Shown piece by piece: positions 1 through 6,278 of a stretch of DNA of 10,350 nucleotides; within the stretch, counting starts at the first letter, position 1; each line of letters begins with the position of its first letter. Where the stretch lies: the NCBI GenBank assembly GCA_964370435.1, contig CAYJJG010000031.1, positions 1-10,350 of the forward strand. The letters run 5' to 3'. Below the pieces are notes generated by a model, which was not told the origin of the DNA, ran no database searches, and was given only the letters and a program-made list of their open reading frames with translations. The position numbers were made by a program, and so were the translations under genes. The DNA comes from CALVGQ01 sp964370435. Its GTDB lineage: Bacteria; Bacillota_I; Bacilli_A; Erysipelotrichales; Erysipelotrichaceae.

Positions 1-785
1 TAACTATTATAGACACTTATTGTACTTAAATCTAAAAATGAAGCAATTACTATTACATCGGAATTTCTATAAATTAAACTAGCTGTTTTATTTAAGAAAA
101 CATATTTTGTCATTTGAAGTGGCGATTTATCGGCCTCTTTTGTTTCCGTGAGTATGCCTTTATTAAGATTCCTGATGCAATAATTTCGAATAATTATCAT
201 TATTATATAAATTGAACTATCTACAATAATAAAATATAGGTAATTCTCAGTGCAAGCTAACACCATTATAGCGATTATCATTCTTAGTATAACAGTGAAA
301 TTATTAAAAAGTAAGTTAATATGTTCTAGTTGTCTAGCCGCTAGTAATACCATGTCCTTCATCCCGAAAAAAGACAAACACGTTGGTAGGCAAAACACAA
401 ACATGATAAAAAACATCAACTTAAACGAATAAGTCGCGCTATACGCAAATCCAAGATACAGTGAAATAAGTAGACTAATTAATAACATTACAAAAATTAC
501 TTTCTTCGTCACTGAAGATGAACTATTATAAATTTTTGTTAAGTCGTTATAATTTTTTTTCTCTAAAAATTTATAATAACTTACTCTAAAAACACTGTCT
601 ATTCCTAGATTGGCAACAGTTATAAAAGTAATAAGTTGCGTCATTAAAGAGTATAATCCATTAATCTCAGTCCCTAAAGTATCAATAATTATTCGTGTTT
701 TTAGCATTCCTAATCCTATGATAATTACATTAGGAAGAACACTTGCTAATATAGCTAATAAAATACTTCTCTGTCGCTTCGTCAT
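1..785 (-). CDS. Wzx-type polysaccharide flippase, C-terminal part missing
   Basis: The frame is open from an ATG at 785 to the window edge and gives 261 residues without a stop. The start has a good ribosome binding site (AGGAG six bases upstream). The protein is hydrophobic with several predicted membrane helices, near residues 8-25, 45-60, 90-110, 115-135 and 165-200. It carries features usual for O-antigen/teichoic-acid-type flippases (MOP superfamily): an early motif KTRIIIDTLGTEINGLYSL, then LGIDSVFR in helix 2, and RNSDVIVIASFLDLSTISVY near the visible end, matching the place where these transporters restart their helix bundle. The inferred role is moving lipid-linked repeat units across the cytoplasmic membrane. 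It lies 81 bp after the aminotransferase with no clear terminator between, so it is probably co-transcribed. It is clearly different in sequence from the flippase at 3342-4781. The family call is firm; the substrate is unknown. Confidence 0.82.
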   Translation of the reverse strand, partial: MTKRQRSILLAILASVLPNVIIIGLGMLKTRIIIDTLGTEINGLYSLMTQLITFITVANLGIDSVFRVSYYKFLEKKNYNDLTKIYNSSSSVTKKVIFVMLLISLLISLYLGFAYSATYSFKLMFFIMFVFCLPTCLSFFGMKDMVLLAARQLEHINLLFNNFTVILRMIIAIMVLACTENYLYFIIVDSSIYIIMIIIRNYCIRNLNKGILTETKEADKSPLQMTKYVFLNKTASLIYRNSDVIVIASFLDLSTISVYNS

Positions 786-866
786 CCTAATCTCCTAACT
801 TTATCCTCTGTTTATTATTACTTTATAAATTAAATCAATTTTATTATAATCAAACTTAATATTTTA

Positions 867-1985
867 CTATTGTTCTAAAATAATATCACATATATAATCA
901 ACTATTTCTAAAGATAAATCAGCATATAGTGGTAAGGTCAATATTTCATTGGCAATTTTTTTAGCCACCGGTGTTGAGCTTTCATCATAGCCTTCCAATC
1001 CTTTGTAGCATTCAAAATTATTAGTTAATGGATAAAAATATTTCCTTGCAATTATCCCCTTTTTTTCTAGCATCTCACAAATTTCATCTCTATTGTATTT
1101 GTAATTTTCAAACACTACAGGAAAATAAGAATAATTTGCTTCAACATCACTTTTTAGTTTATATATTTTAATTCCATCAACGTTGGACAGTCTTTGTATA
1201 TAGTGCTCTACAATCCCTTTTCTTTTGTTAATCTCTTCATCAATATGTCTTAAATTGCATATCCCCATTGCCGCTTGAAATTCATTCATTTTTGCATTAC
1301 CACCAACGAATTTAACTGTTTCATTATCTCGTATTCCAAAGTTTTTAATATCATTATAAATTTGCGTCAAACTCTCGTCTTGAAAACAAATAGCTCCACC
1401 TTCAATGGTATGATAAACTTTTGTAGCATGAAAACTAAACATTGCAGCATCACCGAAATTCGCAGATGAAATCCCTTTGTATTTTACGCCAAAAGTGTGT
1501 GCGGCATCATAAATTACTTTTAAATTATACTTTTTAGCAATACGATCTATTGCCTCTACATCACACATATTACCATATACATGAACAGGTAATATTGCAC
1601 TGGTTTTTTCTGTAATTAAGCTTTCTATCTTAGTAACATCCATCGTGTAATCATCTTCATTAATATCACAAAAAACAGGTGTACATCCGCATCTTACGAT
1701 AGCATGCGTTGTTGATGCAAAGGTAAATGGTGTAGTAATAATTTCACCACTTAAATTTAATCCTTCTATTATATTTTCTAAAGCTAAATGACCATTAGTA
1801 CACAATATAATATTGGGTGTATTCAAATAATCTTTTAATTCTTTTTCTAATTGTTTATGTTTAACTCCCATATTTGTAAGCCATCGACTACCCCACAAGT
1901 CTTTTATTTCAGCACAATATTCATCATAATCAGGCATTGATGACTGTGTAACATTTATAGGCTCCTCTATTAAAATATCTTCCAC
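867..1985 (-). CDS. DegT/DnrJ/EryC1/StrS-family sugar aminotransferase (PLP-dependent)
   Basis: The 372-residue protein has the usual length of nucleotide-sugar aminotransferases, which add an amino group to a keto-sugar nucleotide using pyridoxal phosphate (PLP). Visible fold-type I features are the N-terminal WLTNMGVKHKQLE segment, NGHLALE near residue 65 (cofactor phosphate binding), DAAHTFG with Asp160 facing the PLP ring nitrogen, SFHATK with Lys189 as the likely Schiff-base lysine followed by EGGA, and GGNAKMNEFQAAMG near 228-241. The INVTQSSMP start and WLTNMG segment recall the VioA/FdtB-like group that makes dTDP-4-amino- or 3-amino-dideoxyhexoses; this sub-assignment is from memory and tentative. 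The frame given starts at a GTG lacking a clear ribosome binding site, so the exact start is uncertain (see the minicistron at 2005-2031). It probably supplies an amino sugar to the glycosyltransferases of this locus. Confidence 0.88.
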   Translation of the reverse strand: MEDILIEEPINVTQSSMPDYDEYCAEIKDLWGSRWLTNMGVKHKQLEKELKDYLNTPNIILCTNGHLALENIIEGLNLSGEIITTPFTFASTTHAIVRCGCTPVFCDINEDDYTMDVTKIESLITEKTSAILPVHVYGNMCDVEAIDRIAKKYNLKVIYDAAHTFGVKYKGISSANFGDAAMFSFHATKVYHTIEGGAICFQDESLTQIYNDIKNFGIRDNETVKFVGGNAKMNEFQAAMGICNLRHIDEEINKRKGIVEHYIQRLSNVDGIKIYKLKSDVEANYSYFPVVFENYKYNRDEICEMLEKKGIIARKYFYPLTNNFECYKGLEGYDESSTPVAKKIANEILTLPLYADLSLEIVDYICDIILEQ

Positions 1986-2004
1986 CTTAATATTTAGTAC
2001 GATT

Positions 2005-2031
2005 TCAATATCCGTTTAAAGACAAAATCAT
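2005..2031 (-). other. Eight-codon minicistron or broken N-terminus ahead of the aminotransferase
   Basis: An AAGGAG motif (2035-2040) lies three bases before an ATG that opens MILSLNGY and then stops with TGA, 19 bp before the GTG assigned to the aminotransferase. The motif-to-ATG spacing is shorter than normal. The aminotransferase frame is open upstream only as far as a TAA overlapping this minicistron, and has no ATG there. Either this is a short leader peptide, the ribosome re-initiates at the GTG, or a one-base shift has separated the ribosome binding site from its gene. The sequence alone does not decide between these. Confidence 0.3.
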
Positions 2032-2061
2032 ACACTCCTTTCTTATAGTCACTACACTAAG

Positions 2062-2089
2062 ATTATATCCTAATTATTAGTAACTTTAA
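2062..2089 (-). promoter_or_regulatory. Possible sigma-A promoter for the aminotransferase
   Basis: A perfect TATAAT -10 box (2062-2067) is preceded at 16 bp by a weak -35, TTAAAG (2084-2089). The expected transcript start, near 2054, is about 15 bases before the AAGGAG motif at 2035-2040. The weak -35 and AT-rich background limit confidence. Confidence 0.42.
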
Positions 2090-2118
2090 CACTCTTGCTT
2101 AATAAATTCACAAATTTT

Positions 2119-3090
2119 TTAATTTTTAATCTTTAATACTAACTTATAGTAGACTTTAATAATCATTTTAATTAGATTAGGACTAAGAAGACCTATATTA
2201 ATACCCACTTTTCTTTTAATAGATTGTGCTTTATATATTTCCTTAAATTCCTTTTTTAATAAACTATAGTTTCCTAATAATAATTCAATATCAAACCTAA
2301 ATATATTAATTGCTTTCTTTATGGCATCATTATATTTATAATTATAAAATTGATTTACTCGACCAAGCATATCTATTATATTTCTTTTGTATTCTAGCGA
2401 TCGTTGCGTAGTAGAATTCTTTGTCGACCAAGCATCTTGCGAAGAATAAGCATTATATACTCCCATACAATCACTCATATAATAAAAATCTCCAACAATT
2501 GCTGCATAAATTTGGATTTGATAATCAGCTATTCCTTTACACTTAAAGCAATCAGGTAGACTTTGACGCACTTCTTTTTTCATCATAATCGAACAAGTTG
2601 GAACAAATACTCCGCCTCCTATGATAATTTCATCTGCCGTAAAATAACGTGACTGCATAGCAGGGCCACAATAGCTTTTTTTATTATTACGTTTGTTTAC
2701 CTTTGTTACCGCATGCGTCACAATGCTACAATTAGGATTATCACACATGAAGTCATATTGTTTTTGAAGTTTGTTTTCATCTGTCCAAAAATCATCACCT
2801 TCACAAATTGCAATAATATCACCAGAGCATTTTGGCAAAATGTATTCATTAACAATTAAAATCCCTTTTGAGTATTGGTTCTCTGTTTGAAAAATGGGTT
2901 TAATAATGTCTGGATATTTTAAAGCATATTCTTTTATAATAGCCACACTATCATCCGTTGACGCATCATCATGAATAATGGCCTCATATTTAAAATTCGT
3001 TTTTTGCATCACAAAACCATTCAAGCACTGTCTTAAATAGAGCGCATGATTATATACGGCACAATAGATACTGACTTTTACTTCACTCAT
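2119..3090 (-). CDS. Family 2 glycosyltransferase (GT-A fold)
   Basis: The 323-residue protein is a single GT2 domain with a helical tail and no convincing membrane segment. It opens with VSIYCAVYNHALYLRQCL, the usual first strand and helix, followed by HDDASTDDS at residues 40-48 (nucleotide binding) and EGDDFW at 97-102, the DXD-type motif that holds the metal and sugar-nucleotide diphosphate. FVPTCSIMMKK near 162-172 and the stretch near 189-211 that includes GDFYYMSD are typical of the acceptor half of this subgroup. The inferred role is transfer of one sugar from a nucleotide donor to the lipid-linked repeat unit on the cytoplasmic face; donor and linkage cannot be read from the sequence. 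GAGGAG lies 11 bases before the ATG. The gene is isolated by 251 bp from the flippase upstream and 133 bp from the aminotransferase downstream, wider than elsewhere in this gene run. Confidence 0.9.
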   Translation of the reverse strand: MSEVKVSIYCAVYNHALYLRQCLNGFVMQKTNFKYEAIIHDDASTDDSVAIIKEYALKYPDIIKPIFQTENQYSKGILIVNEYILPKCSGDIIAICEGDDFWTDENKLQKQYDFMCDNPNCSIVTHAVTKVNKRNNKKSYCGPAMQSRYFTADEIIIGGGVFVPTCSIMMKKEVRQSLPDCFKCKGIADYQIQIYAAIVGDFYYMSDCMGVYNAYSSQDAWSTKNSTTQRSLEYKRNIIDMLGRVNQFYNYKYNDAIKKAINIFRFDIELLLGNYSLLKKEFKEIYKAQSIKRKVGINIGLLSPNLIKMIIKVYYKLVLKIKN

Positions 3091-3230
3091 ATAATAAAAA
3101 TCTCCTCATAATAGCACATTTATAATCTATATAGTGGCTCGTATAGAGTATAAAAAACCATTTAATTTAAACACTAACGTCGAAAATATAATCCAAAATG
3201 TCTTCATTGTGATAATTAACATCTTTGAAA

Positions 3231-3259
3231 AATATAACATATTATAACTCTTAACACAA
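3231..3259 (-). promoter_or_regulatory. Possible promoter for the GT2 at 2119-3090
   Basis: TATATT (3231-3236) has an extended -10 TG one base upstream (TGt) and a half-matching -35, TTGTGT (3254-3259), at exactly 17 bp. It follows the palindrome at 3277-3296, which could end the previous transcript. It would give a leader of about 130 bases before the ATG at 3090. Confidence 0.4.
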
Positions 3260-3273
3260 ATAAATCTCTACTT

Positions 3274-3296
3274 AAAAACTTCATATATATGAAGTT
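3274..3296 (-). terminator. Perfect 20-bp palindrome with T-run: weak terminator or operator
   Basis: Positions 3277-3296 form a perfect palindrome (arms AACTTCATAT/ATATGAAGTT), 45 bp beyond the flippase stop. On the minus strand the hairpin runs into a five-T stretch (3274-3278), as in an intrinsic terminator. The stem has only four G:C pairs, so termination would be weak. A perfect symmetric 20-mer could equally be a binding site for a dimeric repressor. Confidence 0.38.
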
Positions 3297-3341
3297 CATT
3301 TTAAATAATAATGTCAAATTTATCTTATCACTAAAACTAAA

Positions 3342-4781
3342 CTAACTTTTAACTAGCTTTAAAACCTTTAGTAAGTAATGAAAAGTTTCGATTTTAAATA
3401 TAAATGATAGTATTATGTAAACAAGGATACCTGAAATAATTTGAATTAATAAACCAACTAAAAAAGTAAAATTCAAAAAAGAGATTAACCATACAATACT
3501 GCCCATAGCTGTACTCAACAAAAGTGCAGGAAAAACATCTTTGAATTGTTCAAGATAACTATAGTTCATTAAATAATGATTAGGCATAGCATTAGCCAAT
3601 GCCGAAAGCATTGCAGCTATCATTATCCCAAAAGCCATCGCTTCTAATCCTAGTGGTAGAGCAATTAATAAAATTGTGATTCCTATTAGTTTTTTTATAA
3701 CCTCTAGTTTTAGAAATATATCACTTCTTCCTAGTGCTTTAAACATTTGTGCGTTTGCAGTTTGTAGTGGTTTCCATGCTTCAACAAAACACCAAGCACG
3801 TAAAAATGGAACACACGGCAACCATTTGTCACTTAGTAGCAACAATACAATTTCTTCAGCACAAATAGCTAAACCCATACATATTGGAAACATAATATAA
3901 GCACTCATACTAATCGATCGTTGTGCCAATTTTTTTAGTTCTTTTTTATTGTCTTGAACTTTAGCCATAACTGGGTATATCACTGCAATGACGGTATTAT
4001 CCACGATAGTAACTAAAAATAAGGGTAATTGATTCCCTTTATTCCAAAATGCTAAATCTGATGTTGAGTATCTTGCACCAATGATAATCGAATAAATATT
4101 TTTGTATACTGTATCCAAAAAACCAGAACATAGTATTTTCCATCCAAAAGAAAATAAAATACGTAGTCTTTCAAAAGAAAAAATAAGCTTTGGGCGCCAC
4201 TGAATATTAAAAGATAACAATATAGTATTGAGCAAAAGAGCACTTAGTTGCTGTGCGACTAAAGCCCATGTGCCAAAACCATTAAGGGCAAAGAAAATAC
4301 CTACAAAACCACCAAACATTACTGAACAAAGTGAATTAAAAAATTGTTTTTTAAACATTAAACTCTTAGAAAGAATCACAACTTGAATGTTTTGGTACGT
4401 TGTTATAATTATAGTTAAAGAAAAAAATCGAAGTAAATTTTTAAATTCAGGAATTGCATAGTAATCAGCTATAAAAGGTGCAATGGCAAAAAATAGTATA
4501 TATATAACTATTGATACAGTTAAAGTTGTATAAAAGACGCTAGAATAATCTAAATCATCCGCATCCTTTTTCTGAAGCAAGGCATTAATAAAACCTGCCG
4601 TTATGAAAACTTGTGCAAGAGAAGTATATATTGTTAATAAAGCTAATACACCATAGTCATCAGGTGTTAAAAGCCTTGCCAAAAGCAACGATAAAAAAAA
4701 GGTAATAAACTGAACACCGGATTGTTCAAAAAATTTCCACATTAAGGAAGACACTATTTTTTTTTGAGTAGTATTAGTCAT
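3342..4781 (-). CDS. Wzx/TuaB-like lipopolysaccharide/exopolysaccharide flippase, full length
   Basis: This is a 479-residue, strongly hydrophobic protein with about 12-14 predicted membrane helices, the usual size for MOP-superfamily polysaccharide exporters (Polysacc_synt_3/WzxC-TuaB type). Diagnostic stretches are the N-terminal SSLMWKFFEQSGVQFITF, then LARLLTPDDYGVLAL, FITAGFINALLQKKDAD, and FWNKGNQLPLFLV after the central loop. Its inferred job is flipping undecaprenyl-linked repeat units to the outer face of the membrane. An in-frame ATG at 4796 would add five residues, but it lies in a run of A/T with no ribosome binding site. The ATG at 4781 has AAAGGGA at a good distance, so I chose it. 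It follows DUF2304 by 62 bp that contain a T-flanked hairpin (4797-4837). A second, different flippase begins at 785, so the two may serve different polymers. Confidence 0.9.
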   Translation of the reverse strand: MTNTTQKKIVSSLMWKFFEQSGVQFITFFLSLLLARLLTPDDYGVLALLTIYTSLAQVFITAGFINALLQKKDADDLDYSSVFYTTLTVSIVIYILFFAIAPFIADYYAIPEFKNLLRFFSLTIIITTYQNIQVVILSKSLMFKKQFFNSLCSVMFGGFVGIFFALNGFGTWALVAQQLSALLLNTILLSFNIQWRPKLIFSFERLRILFSFGWKILCSGFLDTVYKNIYSIIIGARYSTSDLAFWNKGNQLPLFLVTIVDNTVIAVIYPVMAKVQDNKKELKKLAQRSISMSAYIMFPICMGLAICAEEIVLLLLSDKWLPCVPFLRAWCFVEAWKPLQTANAQMFKALGRSDIFLKLEVIKKLIGITILLIALPLGLEAMAFGIMIAAMLSALANAMPNHYLMNYSYLEQFKDVFPALLLSTAMGSIVWLISFLNFTFLVGLLIQIISGILVYIILSFIFKIETFHYLLKVLKLVKS

Positions 4782-4786
4782 TGCTT

Positions 4787-4793
4787 TCCCTTT
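4787..4793 (-). promoter_or_regulatory. Ribosome binding site that decides the flippase start
   Basis: AAAGGGA lies five bases before the ATG at 4781 and directly after the alternative ATG at 4796, which has only A/T-rich sequence upstream. This favours the downstream start. Confidence 0.6.
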
Positions 4794-4796
4794 CAT

Positions 4797-4837
4797 AAAA
4801 AATGTATTAATAGCTAAATAGCACTAATACTTTTTTT
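4797..4837. terminator. AT-rich hairpin with T-runs on both strands between DUF2304 and flippase
   Basis: GTATTA (4804-4809) and TAATAC (4825-4830) can pair across a 15-base loop. The stem is extended by A6 on one side (4797-4802) and T7 on the other (4831-4837), so either strand reads as a stem followed by Ts. With two G:C pairs it is weak. On the minus strand it could partly reduce flippase expression relative to the upstream GT2-DUF2304 pair. Confidence 0.28.
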
Positions 4838-4843
4838 AAAAAT

Positions 4844-5182
4844 TTATTCTTTATCCTTATTTTGATTTAAAGAAATATATTGTACTAAGTTTTTTAATTT
4901 TTCATCTAACACGGATATCTTAATATAAAGGTAAAAAACTAGGCAATATAGGAAGAATATCATAAATAAAAATAAGCTATTTATTGGTGATTGTATTCCC
5001 AATAAATCACTAGCGTTATAAACTATCTCAGGGATTAGTGCAATTAGGATTACCCCTAGTCCCCATATAATCCATGCCGTAGCCATATCTGTTTGTAATT
5101 TAGATTTTTTTATAATACGCACCATAAAAACAAAAAAGGTTAATGATGCAATAAACAATAAAATTTGCAACTCTAGCGTCAT
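4844..5182 (-). CDS. DUF2304 small integral membrane protein
   Basis: This 112-residue protein has three predicted membrane helices (about residues 4-24, 34-55 and 66-90) and a charged, Lys-rich tail that is probably cytoplasmic. The pattern of helix 1, then a basic KKSKLQ turn, then AWIIWGLGVILIALIPEIV, then LLGIQSPINSLFLF, matches DUF2304 in length and layout. The biochemical function of this family is not known to me. Members commonly sit beside GT2 enzymes of the dolichol/polyprenyl-phosphate mannosyltransferase type. Here it starts 13 bp after the GT2 stop, and its AAGGAGG ribosome binding site overlaps or abuts that stop, suggesting translational coupling and a roughly matched yield. 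I infer that it anchors or assists the GT2, which has no membrane domain of its own. Confidence 0.82.
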   Translation of the reverse strand: MTLELQILLFIASLTFFVFMVRIIKKSKLQTDMATAWIIWGLGVILIALIPEIVYNASDLLGIQSPINSLFLFMIFFLYCLVFYLYIKISVLDEKLKNLVQYISLNQNKDKE

Positions 5183-5195
5183 AAATTCTTCCTCC

Positions 5196-5870
5196 TTAAT
5201 ACATAAAGAATATAATTGAAATAGTTGTCTTAAGCATATATTTTATTGATGCCCATGTAGTAAAAATACTTTCCCCTGCAATTCTTTCATTCATTTCTAC
5301 TTGTATTTCTTTTATTTTAACACCTTTTCTTATTTGATACACTAAAGTATCTGGTTCAGGTTTTCTATTCATATTATAAGCGTAGTCATAAAATATCTTT
5401 TTATTCAATAAACGCATACCACTAGTAGGATCAGTAATTTTTTTACCTGTAGTTAATCGAATCAGAAAACTAATAATTCTTGAACCCAGCATCCTTGCAC
5501 TATAGCTTTTCTTTTCACTTACAAATCGTGAGCCAATAACAATATCAATGCCTTCTTTCATCACATCCATCATTTCAGTAATATATTTTGATTGATGTTG
5601 CCCATCTCCATCAAATTGCATAGCAGCATCGTATCCATTTATATAGGCGTATTTATAACCTGTTTGAACCGCTCCACTTAAACCCAAATTAGAAGCTAAG
5701 TTGATATGATTAAGTTTATTTTCAGCTAAAATTTTAGCAGAATTATCAGTAGAACAATCATTAATAAAAACATAATCTACTTTACCTTCTAATGCTGATT
5801 TTATATCCTCATACACTCTAAGAATATTTTCTTCTTCGTTATAGGAAGGGATTATTAGTAATACTTTCAT
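5196..5870 (-). CDS. Polyprenyl-phosphate-type family 2 glycosyltransferase (DPM1-like)
   Basis: The 224-residue protein has the compact layout of dolichol/undecaprenyl-phosphate sugar transferases: LLIIPSYNEEENI at the N-terminus, INDCSTDNS at residues 37-44, NLGLSGAVQTGYKYA at 61-75, the metal-binding DGDGQH at 87-92, IGSRF at 112-116 and DPTSGMR at 147-153. These enzymes usually pass one sugar from a nucleotide donor to a polyprenyl phosphate on the inner membrane face. Many relatives carry C-terminal membrane helices; here the chain ends soon after KYMLKTTISIIFFMY, one short hydrophobic stretch, so membrane contact may depend on the adjacent DUF2304 protein. AAAGGAG lies 11 bases before the ATG. 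It is the first gene after the strong promoter at 5937-5965. The donor sugar is not readable from the sequence. Confidence 0.9.
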   Translation of the reverse strand: MKVLLIIPSYNEEENILRVYEDIKSALEGKVDYVFINDCSTDNSAKILAENKLNHINLASNLGLSGAVQTGYKYAYINGYDAAMQFDGDGQHQSKYITEMMDVMKEGIDIVIGSRFVSEKKSYSARMLGSRIISFLIRLTTGKKITDPTSGMRLLNKKIFYDYAYNMNRKPEPDTLVYQIRKGVKIKEIQVEMNERIAGESIFTTWASIKYMLKTTISIIFFMY

Positions 5871-6278
5871 ACAATCTTGTGCTCCTTTTAGCTATTGCCC
5901 TATTTTTAGTAAGTCATTAATTTTGATTACTTATGAATTATATCAAAACAATTAGATATTCTCAATTTATTTTAGATATAGTTAGTATTATCTAAGTTCT
6001 TTTTAAAATTTCATAACACATTAAATCTTTAAGACAACGTATGTTTAATTACAACTTTAAATATAATGGCATCAATAAAATCGTTTATTCATTATAATAT
6101 TTTAAGGAAAATACAGTATAAATTTATTTTAATTTAAATTTTTTTATTAGTAATTCGCCTTTTATTCATTGATTTTGATGCCATATCGTGAATTATTGAT
6201 ATTTTTTAACAAATCTTACTCACATATTATTCACACAGTTATGATGTAATATGTAATCTAATGTAAAAGGAGACGACA
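5871..6278. other. Divergent 408-bp control region between GT2 and GH9
   Basis: This very AT-rich gap holds the minus-strand promoter at 5937-5965 and, at its right end, the GH9 ribosome binding site AAAGGAG (6266-6272), six bases before the ATG. I found no convincing plus-strand promoter; TATGAT at 6240-6245 has only a poor -35. A 10-bp inverted repeat has arms at 6066-6075 (ATGGCATCAA) and 6175-6184 (TTGATGCCAT). No open frame with coding character is visible here. Confidence 0.55.
5937..5965 (-). promoter_or_regulatory. Strong sigma-A promoter driving the GT2-DUF2304-flippase genes
   Basis: TTGAGA (5960-5965, five of six consensus bases) and a perfect TATAAT (5937-5942) are separated by exactly 17 bp, with an extended -10 TGa directly upstream of the TATAAT. 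The expected start is near 5930, giving a leader of about 60 bases before the ATG at 5870. This is the best promoter match in the window. Confidence 0.78.

Noticed and set aside
250..798. Short plus-strand open frames at 250-432 and 610-798
   Set aside because: They lie antisense to the open flippase frame (1-785), have no ribosome binding site, and their composition follows from the real gene on the other strand.
1275..1469. Plus-strand frame within the aminotransferase
   Set aside because: It is antisense to a strongly supported gene and has no start signal.
3312..3317. Perfect TTGACA -35 box on the minus strand
   Set aside because: No -10 box at 16-18 bp; the nearest TATATA is more than 20 bp away.
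3676..4243. Plus-strand frame at 3676-3900 and minus-strand frame at 4052-4243 inside the flippase gene
   Set aside because: Both overlap a convincing full-length flippase in another frame and have no family features.
6084..6170. Direct repeat TTTATTCATT at 6084-6093 and 6161-6170
   Set aside because: Low-complexity 10-mer in a very AT-rich region; chance occurrence is likely.
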